From Nitrososphaerota archaeon (GTDB lineage: Archaea; Thermoproteota; Nitrososphaeria; Nitrososphaerales; JACPRH01): DNA of 64,000 nucleotides. Within the stretch, counting starts at the first letter, position 1. Each line of letters begins with the position of its first letter. This document shows, one piece after another, positions 39,968 to 49,773 of this stretch. The translations under genes were made by a program, and so were the position numbers. The notes beneath the pieces are model-generated. The model did no database searches. It was not told the origin of the DNA and saw only the letters and a list, made by a program, of their open reading frames with translations. The stretch is taken from the NCBI GenBank assembly GCA_023379805.1, contig JAMCPI010000009.1, forward strand, positions 28,728 to 92,727, in the 5' to 3' direction.

Positions 39968-41140
39968 CTAAAGTCCTAGGCTGGTCGACAACAGGGCCGC
40001 CGCTTCAGCTTCAACCTTAAGTTTCTGCAGAGCTACCTGATAAGTTACGTTGTTGACCGCCGCGAAGGTTGCGAAACCGCAGTCCGTTCCGGCGTACAGG
40101 TTTTCAGGCGGGATACCTGCGTCTATGTACTGTTCTAGACGGGTCATCACGGTTCTTGCGGATTCGACGAACGGTGTCTTCACGTCGATGACCCCAGCTG
40201 CGAGTTTCAACTCTTTAGGCCAACCGTGCTCCATTATGTATCGCTTGAAGACCTGCACATCGCCTTCATGCCTTGGATTAGCGGTTTCACCTACAATCAG
40301 CCCCACGTTCAACCGCATTAGCTCCGGCAGGATCTTCGCGAAGTCAACATCAGACCTGTGAGATGCCAAGTAGTTGCCGTAGCAGTAGTGTAGCCTAATC
40401 CGCTCTCGAGGTAGCCCCGCTATGGCTTGGTTTATCGCATCCACATGCTGCGGGAGCGCGTCGAAAAAGTCTACACCCCAATCTGACGCCAGATGATAAC
40501 CCATCGCTAGATCCGGAGCGTCTATCTGCAGATCCACTCCAGCCACAGATAGAATTGATTGGTACTCCTTACGCATCTCCGACATTAAATCAGCCAAATA
40601 GCTGGCGTGATTCGGATAAACATCGCCTCTGGGAAAGAATATGGTGGCTACACCAGGAGATGCTGATGAAACAAAAATTCGTGGCGCACCCTCCTCCTTC
40701 GCAAGCTTAGCGGCCGACTCGGCTTCAGCACGCGCCAAGCTTGAACCCACGTATTTGACTCGGTCAACCAGCTTCGGCAGCAAGAAGGCACGGCCAGCAT
40801 CGCCACCTAATGAAGTAAGCACTGCAGGATTAGACTCTTTCAGATCGTTCACCAACTCCTCTGTAAACGGCATCGGTACTCGATCTGACTTTGAGAAACC
40901 GCTGAACCGGTTAGGTAGATAGGCGGTGTAACCTGCTTTGCGCTGCTCGCCGTTGCTCACCCAGTTCAACCCATGGCCGCCGCCCAACGGGTGCAGTTGG
41001 TCACGAATAGCTTGGCGCTCCGCCGTCTCAACCTGCTCGAGATGCTTAGAGTCTATTTCGCCAGTGGGACTATCTGCCAGTAGCCTGAGAATGTCGTGTG
41101 TGCGATACCAGCTTCCGACCATAGTGGCCCCAATTGCCAA
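39968..41140 (-). CDS. MetE-like cobalamin-independent methyltransferase
   Basis: A 390-residue protein with the catalytic barrel of MetE/UROD-type enzymes. Zinc ligands are visible: HYCYGN (His and Cys, about 257-259), GETANPRHEGD (Glu) and AGTDCGFATF (Cys, about 350). It lacks the N-terminal half of bacterial MetE. Archaeal relatives transfer methyl groups to homocysteine; similar-size relatives act as epoxyalkane:coenzyme M transferases, so the substrate is not certain. It is a single gene with a divergent promoter facing the isomerase. Confidence 0.82.
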   Translation of the reverse strand: MAIGATMVGSWYRTHDILRLLADSPTGEIDSKHLEQVETAERQAIRDQLHPLGGGHGLNWVSNGEQRKAGYTAYLPNRFSGFSKSDRVPMPFTEELVNDLKESNPAVLTSLGGDAGRAFLLPKLVDRVKYVGSSLARAEAESAAKLAKEEGAPRIFVSSASPGVATIFFPRGDVYPNHASYLADLMSEMRKEYQSILSVAGVDLQIDAPDLAMGYHLASDWGVDFFDALPQHVDAINQAIAGLPRERIRLHYCYGNYLASHRSDVDFAKILPELMRLNVGLIVGETANPRHEGDVQVFKRYIMEHGWPKELKLAAGVIDVKTPFVESARTVMTRLEQYIDAGIPPENLYAGTDCGFATFAAVNNVTYQVALQKLKVEAEAAALLSTSLGL

Positions 41141-41230
41141 AAATTATCATGAATAGAGTATCAATGAAACTATTAAGTTAAACCCAGAAATGCCTGACAA
41201 ACTTATTAGGCGAGCCGTTAAACATAAAGT

Positions 41231-42265
41231 ATGCTAACGCAAGAAGAGGTAGAGGCAACGGATGTTTCAGGCCTCTATAAGGACTACGAGGAGTGGCCGA
41301 AACACAGCGAAGACGCGCTCAAACTTCCAGTAGAGACACCGGATGCCGCTCGAACTAACCAAGTCATCTACGCAGGAATGGGGGGTTCTGCTGCCTCCGG
41401 CGATCTTCTCAAAGACTGGCTTACACCGATAATCAACCTTCCTTTCACCGTAGTCAAAGACTACACCCTTCCTCGTTCAGCTGGCAAAAACACCCTAGTA
41501 TTAGCTGTCAGCTGCTCCGGCGACACCGAGGAAACACTCAGCGCTGCAAACCAAGCATATGAGAGAGGCTGTCGAATCGCTGCGATCTCTTCAGGTGGCC
41601 GCCTAGAGCAGTTCTGCCGCAAAAAAAGTATCCCTTTTACAAAAACAAAGAAGTTACGGGTACCGAGATCCTCACTACCCAACCTCTTCTACCCCGCAGC
41701 AAACATCCTGAAGGAAGCAGGGCTTGTAAAAACAGTGGCTGATCAGATACCAGCGTCAGTCTCTGCAATCAAACAACTCTACAGCGAAGTCAGAGCAGCT
41801 AATTCCAACGGGAACCCAGCTAAGGAGTTAGCCGTCAAAATAGCAGATACGCTGCCGATAATATACTGTTTCGCAGTTAATGAGGGGGCAGCCAACAGGT
41901 TTCGAGCCGCCTTGAATGAGAACGCCAAGATTCAGGCGCATGTTGCAGTGATACCGGAGCTCTGTCACAACGAGGTTGAAGGGTGGACTAAGAGAACTCC
42001 CCGCGTCTGCTTACCTGTGTATATTCGATCCAAAGAGGAACTCCCTGAAAATGCAGCTAGGTTTGAGGCTGTGAAAGAGATGATTGAAGCGGCTGGCTTC
42101 AAAGTTCACGAGGTGTGGGAAAGCGGTGATAACAGTTTAAGCAGAATAATGCGCTCAGTCTACCTGTTCGACTACACATCAATCTACACGGCAGTGCTAA
42201 GGCGCACGAATCCTATTGGTACACCCAATATTGATGCGATGAAACGCAGGCTCAGAGAAGGATAG
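41231..42265 (+). CDS. Bifunctional phosphoglucose/phosphomannose isomerase
   Basis: A 344-residue PGI/PMI of the archaeal type with two SIS domains. GMGGSAASGDLLKDW near residue 55 and SCSGDTEETLSAANQA (about 96-111) bind the sugar phosphate; PELCHNEVEGW (about 255) carries the catalytic His/Glu. It interconverts glucose 6-phosphate, fructose 6-phosphate and mannose 6-phosphate. ATG start. It is followed by the thermosome gene with its own promoter. Confidence 0.9.
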   Translation: MLTQEEVEATDVSGLYKDYEEWPKHSEDALKLPVETPDAARTNQVIYAGMGGSAASGDLLKDWLTPIINLPFTVVKDYTLPRSAGKNTLVLAVSCSGDTEETLSAANQAYERGCRIAAISSGGRLEQFCRKKSIPFTKTKKLRVPRSSLPNLFYPAANILKEAGLVKTVADQIPASVSAIKQLYSEVRAANSNGNPAKELAVKIADTLPIIYCFAVNEGAANRFRAALNENAKIQAHVAVIPELCHNEVEGWTKRTPRVCLPVYIRSKEELPENAARFEAVKEMIEAAGFKVHEVWESGDNSLSRIMRSVYLFDYTSIYTAVLRRTNPIGTPNIDAMKRRLREG

Positions 42266-42367
42266 ATCTTCCAGACCAGCCTTTCCTTCGAAATCACGTT
42301 AATTACTACACAAAAAAGTTAAAAACGTGGTTTCTACCCCTTCGAATAATAAGGGGATATTTGGAGT

Positions 42368-44020
42368 ATGGCAACTCAAACAGGACAACCGATACTTATT
42401 CTAAGGGAAGGAGCGTCTGAAACCAAGGGAAGATCGGCGCAGCGGAACAATATACAGGCCGCGAAGCTAATCGCAGATATTGTGAAGACCTCGCTTGGTC
42501 CACGTGGAATGGATAAGATGCTTGTAGACTCGATGGGAGATGTCACCATCACCAACGATGGAGCTACTATTCTGAAGGAGATCGATGTTCAGCATCCAGC
42601 CGCGAAGATGATCATCGAGATATCCAAGACCACTGATCAAGAAGTTGGTGATGGAACAACCTCTGCGACTGTGTTAGCGGGCGCGTTCCTTGAGCAGGCT
42701 GAGGAGCTTATCGATAAAGAGGTTCATCCTACCGTTGTAGTAGACGGTTACCAAGAGGCAGAGGCGCAAGCACTAAAGATCCTAGGAGAAATCTCGATAA
42801 AGATCAAACCTGATGATGCAGACAGCCTAATCAAGATTGCCAAGACAAGCCTTAGATCTAAGCTTGTAGCAGATGAAAGCGAAAGCCTAGCGAAGATAGC
42901 TGTTGACGCCATCCTAGCCGTTGCTGAGAAGAAGACCAAAGGAATGTCGGTGGACATCGATAATGTGAAAGTAGAGAAGAAGCCAGGTGGATCCATCAGG
43001 GAAACAAGCCTCATCAGAGGCATCGTACTCGATAAGGAGGTAGTTCACACAGGAATGCCTAAGCGAGTAGAGAACGCGAAGATCGCGCTTGTCGACTCAG
43101 CCCTTGAAATCGAGAAGACTGAAATCAGTGCCGAAATCAGGATCAGCAGCCCAGAGCAGATGAAGTCATTCATGGATGAAGAGAACCGTATGCTCAAAGG
43201 CATGGTGGACAAAGTAGCGCAGTCAGGTGCAAACGTCATCATCTGCCAGAAAGGCATCGATGATATTGCCCAGCACTACCTAGCAAAGCAAGGCATCCTA
43301 GCGGTCAGACGTGCTAAGCAAAGCGATATGACTAAACTGGCGAAGGCCACAAGTGGTCGTGTTGTAAGCAACCTCGAAGAACTATCAGCCGACGATCTGG
43401 GAAGCGCAGCAGTGGTTGAGGAACGCAAGCTTGAGGAGGACAAATGGGTCTTCGTAGAGGGCTGCAAGAACCCGAAGGCGGTCAGCATTCTAGTCCGAGG
43501 CGGCTCACAGCGCATCGTCGACGAAGCTGAAAGATCAATCCACGACGCATTAATGGTGGTCAAAGACGTGGTGGAGAAGCCTGCTGTCGTAGCTGGTGGA
43601 GGAGCGCCTGAAGCACATATGGCTCAAGAAATCCGGAGATGGGCTGCAACACTGAGTGGAAGACGCCAGCTCGCAGCACAAAAGTTCGCAGATGCCCTAG
43701 AATCAATCCCATTAGCACTCGCAGAGAACGCCGGTATGGACACAATCGATACACTTGTTGAACTCAGGGCCGCACAGGGTGAAGGAAAGACTTGGTTCGG
43801 AGTCGATGTGTTGGCCGGCAGAGTTGGAGACATGTACAAGCAGGACGTCATCGAGCCGGTAGCTGTTAAGGAGCAGATAATCAAGTCAGCTACTGAAGCA
43901 GCCTGCATGATAATCAGGATCGACGATGTCATCGCATCCTCCAAGATGAAGGAGCCAGCTGCACCACCAGGCGGAATGGGTGGCATGGGCGGAATGGGCG
44001 GAATGCCCGGAATGATGTAA
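42368..44020 (+). CDS. Thermosome subunit (group II chaperonin)
   Basis: A 550-residue chaperonin. ATP-site motifs are [24 protein letters not shown] and [26 protein letters not shown] and a Gly-Gly-Met-rich tail ([14 protein letters not shown]) are hallmarks of archaeal thermosomes. It folds proteins in the cytoplasm as an eightfold or ninefold double ring. A GTTAAAAACG element at about 42317-42326 is the likely promoter. T-rich sequence after the stop (44056-44085) probably terminates transcription. Confidence 0.95.
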   Translation: MATQTGQPILILREGASETKGRSAQRNNIQAAKLIADIVKTSLGPRGMDKMLVDSMGDVTITNDGATILKEIDVQHPAAKMIIEISKTTDQEVGDGTTSATVLAGAFLEQAEELIDKEVHPTVVVDGYQEAEAQALKILGEISIKIKPDDADSLIKIAKTSLRSKLVADESESLAKIAVDAILAVAEKKTKGMSVDIDNVKVEKKPGGSIRETSLIRGIVLDKEVVHTGMPKRVENAKIALVDSALEIEKTEISAEIRISSPEQMKSFMDEENRMLKGMVDKVAQSGANVIICQKGIDDIAQHYLAKQGILAVRRAKQSDMTKLAKATSGRVVSNLEELSADDLGSAAVVEERKLEEDKWVFVEGCKNPKAVSILVRGGSQRIVDEAERSIHDALMVVKDVVEKPAVVAGGGAPEAHMAQEIRRWAATLSGRRQLAAQKFADALESIPLALAENAGMDTIDTLVELRAAQGEGKTWFGVDVLAGRVGDMYKQDVIEPVAVKEQIIKSATEAACMIIRIDDVIASSKMKEPAAPPGGMGGMGGMGGMPGMM

Positions 44021-44051
44021 GCGAATCAGTAAAGTTCCGGCGTTCCCCAAT

Positions 44052-44086
44052 CTCTTCTTTTTATTTTACTATCCCTTTTTTCATTT
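44052..44086 (+). terminator. Oligo-T terminator after thermosome gene
   Basis: Runs CTTCTTTTTATTTTACTATCC and CCTTTTTTC shortly downstream of the chaperonin stop, without a hairpin, as in archaeal termination. Confidence 0.45.
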
Positions 44087-44182
44087 CTCTGTTTAAGTGG
44101 AGAATCTGCTTGGACATCGCTGTGTACGTTAGGTTTTTCTGCTACAAATATGCTTTAGGTGCACTAGCAGGTAGATTAGTTT

Positions 44183-44449
44183 TTGCCATATATTGAGCAG
44201 TCCGAGAGAGGTAAGTATGAGAGATGTATCCAGGAGATTCTGAAGATCTTGAAGGGTCGTCCGTTGCAGGAAGTTGACGGTGAACTCGACTACATAATTA
44301 CAAGTCTATTGAAAGGTCTCTATGATCCGAAGTACTTCAACTATAATCGGGCAATAGGGGTTTTGGAGACTACTAAGCAGGAGTTCTATAGGCGAGCTGT
44401 AGCGCCTTACGAGGATGAAAAAATCGAGGAATCTGGCGACGTCTACTAA
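44183..44449 (+). CDS. Small conserved archaeal protein (DUF6899-like)
   Basis: An 88-residue helical protein, MPYIEQSERGKYERC... ending VAPYEDEKIEESGDVY. The middle DGELDYIITSLLKGLYDP and NYNRAIGVLETTKQEFYRR blocks match a small conserved protein found in archaea and phages whose role is unknown. TTG start; it stands alone between the thermosome and ThDP-enzyme genes. Confidence 0.78.
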   Translation: MPYIEQSERGKYERCIQEILKILKGRPLQEVDGELDYIITSLLKGLYDPKYFNYNRAIGVLETTKQEFYRRAVAPYEDEKIEESGDVY

Positions 44450-44569
44450 CTGATAATATACGCTGATTTAGATGCGGCAACAAAGCAGAGTATATCGGAG
44501 TAGAGCTATCTTTTTTGCCTCGGCCTACTACTAGTTAGATTAACCGGAGAGAGGTGAGGAGATAGTCGT

Positions 44570-46201
44570 ATGAAGGCAACTGACCTGTTCATAGACTGCT
44601 TAGAGAATGAAGGTGTAGACATAGTGTTTGGGATACCGGGTGAGGAGACCATTGCTATTATGGAGTCGCTTCTCGACTCGAATATTCAGTTCATACTTAC
44701 TCGGCATGAGCAGTCAGCCGCGTTTATGGCGGATGTGCACGGCCGATTAACAGGCAAGGCAGGTGTCTGTCTATCTACGCTTGGCCCCGGTGCGACGAAC
44801 CTAATCACAGGGGTTGCTAACGCGAATCTTGATCGGTCACCGCTTATCGCGGTGTCGGCGCAAGTAGCGAGAGATAAGATGCACAAGGAGACTCATCAAT
44901 ACATCGATCTTGTGAACGCGTTCTACCCGGTAACAAAGTGGAATGCTAGCATCAGAGATCCTGGGGGAATACCTGAGATTGTTAGTAAGTCATTCCGAAT
45001 AGCACAAATAGAGAAGCCTGGTGCAGTCCACATAGAGTTTCCGGAGGATGTCGCGGCTGAAAACGTAGATTTGAAGCCGCTTGCAATTAGGGAGATGCCG
45101 CACACTCACTGCGATCCTTTAGAGATTGGCAAGGCTGCAGATATTATTAGGAATGCACAGCATCCGCTTATCTTAGCTGGGAACGGCGTTATTAGGGCAG
45201 ATGCTTCGGAGGAGCTGCGCAGGTTCGCTGAGGCTAACGGGATACCTGTCGTTAACACATTTATGAGCAAAGGTGTGCTGCCTCACGATAATGATCTCTC
45301 GCTTCTCACCATAGGATTGCAGATGCTGGATTACGCTATGTGCGGCATGGATAAGGCGGACGTTGTCCTAGCTGTAGGGTATGATATTGTTGAATATAGT
45401 CCGTCTATGTGGAATCCGGGGAGAGACAAGAAGATTATCCACGTAGACTCTAAGAGGAGTGAAGTTCATACATGTTATGAACCGGTGGTGGAGCTAATCG
45501 GCGACATCGGGCCTACATTGGAAGAATTGACTTCAAACACGGGGTTTGGAAGACATGACGATTACATGAGGCTGTTGAGGGAAACGTTGCTTAGAGAGCT
45601 TGAGAAGAATATGCGAAGCGACGGTGTACCGGTCAAGCCTCAGAGAATCCTTAGTGAGATTAGGGGAGCTATGGGCAAAGATGATATTTTGGTTTCTGAT
45701 GTTGGGATGCATAAGCTCTGGGTTGCAAGGATGTTTCCAGCTTACAGGCCTAATACTGTTTTGATTTCGAATGGTTTTGCAGCTATGGGTTTCGGTTTCC
45801 CAGGCGGTATCGCCGCCAAGTTGCTCCGCCCCGATAGAAAGGTGGTGGTGGTCACAGGTGATGGGGGTTTCATGATGAATTCTCAGGAGATTGAGACCGC
45901 GAACAGGCTGGGGGTGGCTTTGACGGTGGTGATATTCAACAACGGCAGGTTAGGTTCAATCGAATTCAAGCAGAGGCATTTTAAACGTCAGATAGGTGTG
46001 GAGTTTAGTAATCCGGACTTTGTGAAGTATGCTGAGAGTTTCGGCGCCGTCGGCTACAGGATTGAGAAGAGCGAAGACCTTGAACCTGTTTTGAATGAGG
46101 CGGTGAGATCAAAGGGTGTTTGTATTGTCGATGTCCCGATTGATTACCGTGAAAACTACGCGTTGGTTGAGAAGATGGGACAGATAATCTGTCCAGTGTG
46201 A
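44570..46201 (+). CDS. Acetolactate synthase-like ThDP enzyme
   Basis: A 543-residue thiamine-diphosphate enzyme. N-terminal PYR domain with the catalytic Glu in GIPGEETIAIMESL (about 20-33) and RHEQSAAFMADVHGR; C-terminal PP domain with GDGGFMMNSQEIETANRLG and VIFNNGRLGSIE (ThDP/Mg site). Closest in appearance to acetolactate synthases of the catabolic or unassigned type; no regulatory subunit gene adjoins it. The next gene, an aldehyde dehydrogenase 23 bp downstream, suggests a joint pathway, perhaps 2-oxoacid decarboxylation followed by aldehyde oxidation. ALS activity is not certain. Confidence 0.8.
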   Translation: MKATDLFIDCLENEGVDIVFGIPGEETIAIMESLLDSNIQFILTRHEQSAAFMADVHGRLTGKAGVCLSTLGPGATNLITGVANANLDRSPLIAVSAQVARDKMHKETHQYIDLVNAFYPVTKWNASIRDPGGIPEIVSKSFRIAQIEKPGAVHIEFPEDVAAENVDLKPLAIREMPHTHCDPLEIGKAADIIRNAQHPLILAGNGVIRADASEELRRFAEANGIPVVNTFMSKGVLPHDNDLSLLTIGLQMLDYAMCGMDKADVVLAVGYDIVEYSPSMWNPGRDKKIIHVDSKRSEVHTCYEPVVELIGDIGPTLEELTSNTGFGRHDDYMRLLRETLLRELEKNMRSDGVPVKPQRILSEIRGAMGKDDILVSDVGMHKLWVARMFPAYRPNTVLISNGFAAMGFGFPGGIAAKLLRPDRKVVVVTGDGGFMMNSQEIETANRLGVALTVVIFNNGRLGSIEFKQRHFKRQIGVEFSNPDFVKYAESFGAVGYRIEKSEDLEPVLNEAVRSKGVCIVDVPIDYRENYALVEKMGQIICPV

Positions 46202-46224
46202 CTCGGTTGAGATGTGAATAGGTT

Positions 46225-47592
46225 ATGGCGAAGATTCGGTCAATTAACCCAGCGACGGAGGAGGTAAACAAGGAGTTTGAAACCTACTCCGGGAAGGAAA
46301 TCACGAAGATCACTCAGGAAGTTAGGCGGGCCTTCACAGGATGGAGGAGACGCAGTATAAGTGAGCGGACTGGCTACTTAAAGATGCTGTCGGAGGTCTT
46401 GAGTAGCCGAGCAGATGAGTACGGCAGGTTAATTACTGTCGAGATGGGAAAGCCGATTAAACAGTCGGTAGCAGAGGTTGAGAAGTGCGCTTGGACAGCT
46501 GATATCTACGCAGAGAACGTTGTTAGCTGGCTTAAGGAGGAGAAGGTTCGGGCTGATGGCAAACAAAACCTGATTACCTTTGAACCACTGGGAACAGTTC
46601 TCTCAATTATGCCCTGGAATTTCCCGTTTTGGCAAGCGATGCGGTTCGCAATACCTGCTTTGACTACTGGGAATGTCTCGATGCTGAAACATTCAAACGT
46701 TGTGCCGATGTGCGCCTTAGCTCTTGAAGATGTTTTCAGAGAAGCAGGCTATCCTGAAGGCGTTTTCCGAACAATTCTCACCGACCATGAGACGGTTGAA
46801 GCACTGATAGCGAGTGACAATATTCAGGGTGTCTCTATTACAGGGAGCGTTGGAGCTGGCGCAATTGTCGCCGAGGTTGCGGGTAAGAACCTGAAGAAGA
46901 CTGTTCTGGAGTTAGGTGGAAGCGACCCATTCATTGTCCTCGGCGATGCAGATGTCAGCTTTGCCAGTGCGAATGCAGTAAAGGGTAGAACCATTAACTC
47001 TGGACAAAGTTGCATAGCCGCAAAGCGTTTCATTGTAGTGCAAAGTATTGCCGACGAGTTTACAGAGAAACTTGTTGAGATGAATCGAGTGTTAAAGGTA
47101 GGCGATCCGCTTAACCCTGAGACAGAGATTGGACCACTGGCTACGCTGCAGCAGGTGGAGCAGCTTGAGACCCAGGTGCAGGATGCTGCAGATAAAGGAG
47201 CAGAGATACTGGTTGGTGGGAACCGGATTGGCGATAAGGGCTTCTTCTTTGAGCCTACAGTTCTGACGAAGGTGAACAGGAAGATGAAGGTGGTTACAGA
47301 GGAGGTTTTCGGCCCCGTTTCCCCGATTATTATTGTAAAGAATGAAGAGGAAGCTGTTGAGGTTGCGAATGACACCGAGTTTGGGCTAGGCGCCAGCGTA
47401 TGGGGTGAAGATGAGAAGAAGGCAATAGAGATAGCTAGGCGGCTCGACGCTGGAGCAGTCTTCATCAATGGGGTAGTAAAAAGCGATCCTCGAATGCCGT
47501 TCGGTGGAGTCAAGAAGTCGGGAATCGGCCGCGAACTCTCACAGTATGGGCTGAAAGAATTCGTCAACATCAAGACGATAAACATCTACTAG
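46225..47592 (+). CDS. NAD(P)-dependent aldehyde dehydrogenase (succinate-semialdehyde type)
   Basis: A 455-residue ALDH. Coenzyme site ITGSVGAG (about 212), catalytic Glu in LELGGSDPFIV (about 230) and catalytic Cys in NSGQSCIAAKRF (about 264). The sequence style, including MPWNFPFWQAMRF and FGGVKKSGIGRELSQYG, matches GabD-like succinate-semialdehyde dehydrogenases. It lies directly behind the ThDP enzyme and is probably co-transcribed. Confidence 0.88.
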   Translation: MAKIRSINPATEEVNKEFETYSGKEITKITQEVRRAFTGWRRRSISERTGYLKMLSEVLSSRADEYGRLITVEMGKPIKQSVAEVEKCAWTADIYAENVVSWLKEEKVRADGKQNLITFEPLGTVLSIMPWNFPFWQAMRFAIPALTTGNVSMLKHSNVVPMCALALEDVFREAGYPEGVFRTILTDHETVEALIASDNIQGVSITGSVGAGAIVAEVAGKNLKKTVLELGGSDPFIVLGDADVSFASANAVKGRTINSGQSCIAAKRFIVVQSIADEFTEKLVEMNRVLKVGDPLNPETEIGPLATLQQVEQLETQVQDAADKGAEILVGGNRIGDKGFFFEPTVLTKVNRKMKVVTEEVFGPVSPIIIVKNEEEAVEVANDTEFGLGASVWGEDEKKAIEIARRLDAGAVFINGVVKSDPRMPFGGVKKSGIGRELSQYGLKEFVNIKTINIY

Positions 47593-47686
47593 TAATGTAA
47601 TTATAAGCCATCTACTTAACTTGTGTAAACTGTAGCTTCGAGCCAGTAGGATAATATTTGTGCGCCTATTCTCAGGCCAAGCTAAA

Positions 47687-48814
47687 TTATAATGTGAAGT
47701 CTGACTTCAGAACACCGCTTAGGTACCGTTCACGTTGAGTATCTTCAAATATTGTAGAGAGTAGAGATTTATCCGGTTCCGTCTGTTCTACTCCTCTCCG
47801 CATCATCATTCGTCGCTGCGTTTCAGAGGCTGAATCTAGCTTTAGTTCGAAGTTCTTCCCAGAGAGGTTCTTGGCATAGATGGTGAAACTTGGAACATCT
47901 TCGGTGATGTAGCCGTGTATCTGGGAGAAGACTCCGATACGCCGGCCGGTGTAGATGAAGCAACCGATCGAGGTCTTTGCGTAATCTCCTATGAAACAAC
48001 CAACCTTGATGCTTCCGGTATCTACTCGGTCGTTCCCTAAACTCATTTTGATTGTCCCATAGGTGTTCTTAAGATCTGAATTAGACGTACCGGCGCCAAT
48101 GTTCACCCATTCACCTATGTAGGAGTGCCCGATGAACCCGTCATGCGCCTTGTTCGAACAATTATCAATTATTGTGGCTTCAACTTCTCCGCCTACTCTG
48201 CATTGATCTCCGATACTGGTTCCGCCGCTCACTCTGGCGGATCTTATCTGGGCTCGACGCCCAATGTACGCCGGTCCCTCAACTCTTGTGAAGGAGCGAA
48301 TTTCGGCGTCTTCACCCACGACAACTGGGCCGCCTCGGACGTCGAAGGTTACCGATGGCTCCACCTTTGCATTCCCTTCGAATAACAGGTTTTTACGTTG
48401 ACCTAGAACAAAACATCCGTCTAAAGAGGGACTGTCATCACCGTTAGGAAATGACGCTGCATGATGCTTAATCATGCCAGGATTCCTTTCGATGAGCTGC
48501 CACGGATACTGAATCAAGAGTGATTCTGGAAGATCTATATGCTTTAGGCCGCTGAAAGCATTCAGGTTTTCGCTGATGGCTTTGCTTTGGAGCAGCTTGT
48601 CTGCCTCTTTACGGTTAAGCTTCGCTGCAGCTAGATGATCACCCGAGAAGGCTACGAATGCTTCTTCCTGTTTTAACAGGTTTGCAACCTGTTGAGTCGG
48701 GATGATCAGTCCGTTGATGAAGAGTAACATGTTTTCTTCAGTGTGGCTTGGGTTGACCTCTCTTCTGCATCGCTGCTTTGTGATTCCCTCCAAATATTGC
48801 CTTACTTTCAGCAC
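47687..48814 (-). CDS. GlmU-like sugar-1-phosphate acetyl/nucleotidyltransferase, 5' end uncertain
   Basis: From GTG 48814 there are 375 residues whose C-terminal half is a left-handed beta-helix (VRGGPVVVGEDAEI, GPAYIGRRAQIRSARVSGG, SYIGEWVNIGAGTSNSDLKN), as in GlmU-type acetyltransferases. The same frame continues upstream to about 48955 with AVIFEDDTALNFAPLTLTRP, the classic N-terminus of the divergent GlmU group, but there is no standard start. An ATG at 48966 in the neighbouring frame would join it if one C of a CCC run near 48945-48950 were dropped. It lies right after a sugar nucleotidyltransferase gene on the same strand; both should feed UDP-sugar synthesis. Confidence 0.78.
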   Translation of the reverse strand: MLKVRQYLEGITKQRCRREVNPSHTEENMLLFINGLIIPTQQVANLLKQEEAFVAFSGDHLAAAKLNRKEADKLLQSKAISENLNAFSGLKHIDLPESLLIQYPWQLIERNPGMIKHHAASFPNGDDSPSLDGCFVLGQRKNLLFEGNAKVEPSVTFDVRGGPVVVGEDAEIRSFTRVEGPAYIGRRAQIRSARVSGGTSIGDQCRVGGEVEATIIDNCSNKAHDGFIGHSYIGEWVNIGAGTSNSDLKNTYGTIKMSLGNDRVDTGSIKVGCFIGDYAKTSIGCFIYTGRRIGVFSQIHGYITEDVPSFTIYAKNLSGKNFELKLDSASETQRRMMMRRGVEQTEPDKSLLSTIFEDTQRERYLSGVLKSDFTL

Positions 48815-48973
48815 ATATTCGCTTAGACCCAGGGTTTCAACTAGGTTCTGCAGAAGAGATTTGGTGCCTAGTGTGAGTTCGAAGGCGGGTCGGGTGAGCG
48901 TGAGCGGCGCGAAGTTTAGTGCAGTGTCATCTTCAAAGATGACGGCGCGGGTCTTCGTCTTCTCTCATCCCTT

Positions 48974-49693
48974 TTAGAGAACCTTACCGAGCCTGCTTGT
49001 GAAGAGCCGATTCGACTCTTCGTAGCTCTCCATATTGCCTATGTCGATGAACTCGCCGGTAGTCTCGTAACCGTAGACGCGTTCCCCGGCTTCGACCGCT
49101 TTTCTGAAGGCCATATCCATGCCGTACATCTGTTTTTCAGGGATGTAGTTGAGAAACCCCGGCTCCATTACGTAGCAACCTATGTTGATGAGCCCTTCCA
49201 TCTCAGGCTTCTCCCGCCAACCTTTCACCTCTCCGTTCGGACCGGTATCTATGAAGCCGTACTTCATAGATGTCTTATATCGTTTCAGAACAATCGTGGC
49301 TAAAGCTCGATTTTTCTGGTGGAATGAGACGGTGTCGCTGAGATCGAAGTTGTAGACTGAGTCACCGTAGATGCATACGAAACGGGAGTCCAGATGCTTT
49401 TCAGTGGCTTTTAGCTGCCCAGCAGTTCCGAGAGGATGTGCAAGTCGGCAGTACGTGATTTTGACATCGTACTCCCGACCATCATCAAAGTAATCTTCAA
49501 TCGACTTTCGAAGATAACTAACTGAAATCACGATCTCTTTGACGCCATGGTCTCGCAGCCATTCAATAGTATACTGTAGCAGAGGCTTCTCTGCCAACGG
49601 AAGCATCGGCTTAGGTACAAACAAGGTGTACGGCCTAAGTCTCGTGCCGAGTCCTCCTGCGAGAATAACGGCCTTCAAATTACCGGAGCCCAT
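48974..49693 (-). CDS. Sugar-phosphate nucleotidyltransferase
   Basis: A 239-residue NTP transferase. The start motif AVILAGGLGTRLRPYTLFVPKPMLPL binds the nucleotide; IYGDSVYNFDL provides the metal Asp. It makes NDP-sugars, probably UDP- or dTDP-glucose or GDP-mannose. ATG 49693 is chosen since GAGGTG lies 6 nt upstream. The GlmU-like gene follows 8 bp after the stop, so the two form an operon. Confidence 0.88.
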   Translation of the reverse strand: MGSGNLKAVILAGGLGTRLRPYTLFVPKPMLPLAEKPLLQYTIEWLRDHGVKEIVISVSYLRKSIEDYFDDGREYDVKITYCRLAHPLGTAGQLKATEKHLDSRFVCIYGDSVYNFDLSDTVSFHQKNRALATIVLKRYKTSMKYGFIDTGPNGEVKGWREKPEMEGLINIGCYVMEPGFLNYIPEKQMYGMDMAFRKAVEAGERVYGYETTGEFIDIGNMESYEESNRLFTSRLGKVL

Positions 49694-49773
49694 CAGTATC
49701 ACCTCGAATTGCTATCTACCCGCTATAAAGTTAACCCTTACTAGCGGTTGGTGGTTGTTAACTGCTTAGATGT

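Noticed and set aside
46824..47585. Long minus-strand frame opposite the aldehyde dehydrogenase
   Set aside because: Ser/Thr/Pro-rich antisense shadow of a well-supported enzyme gene.
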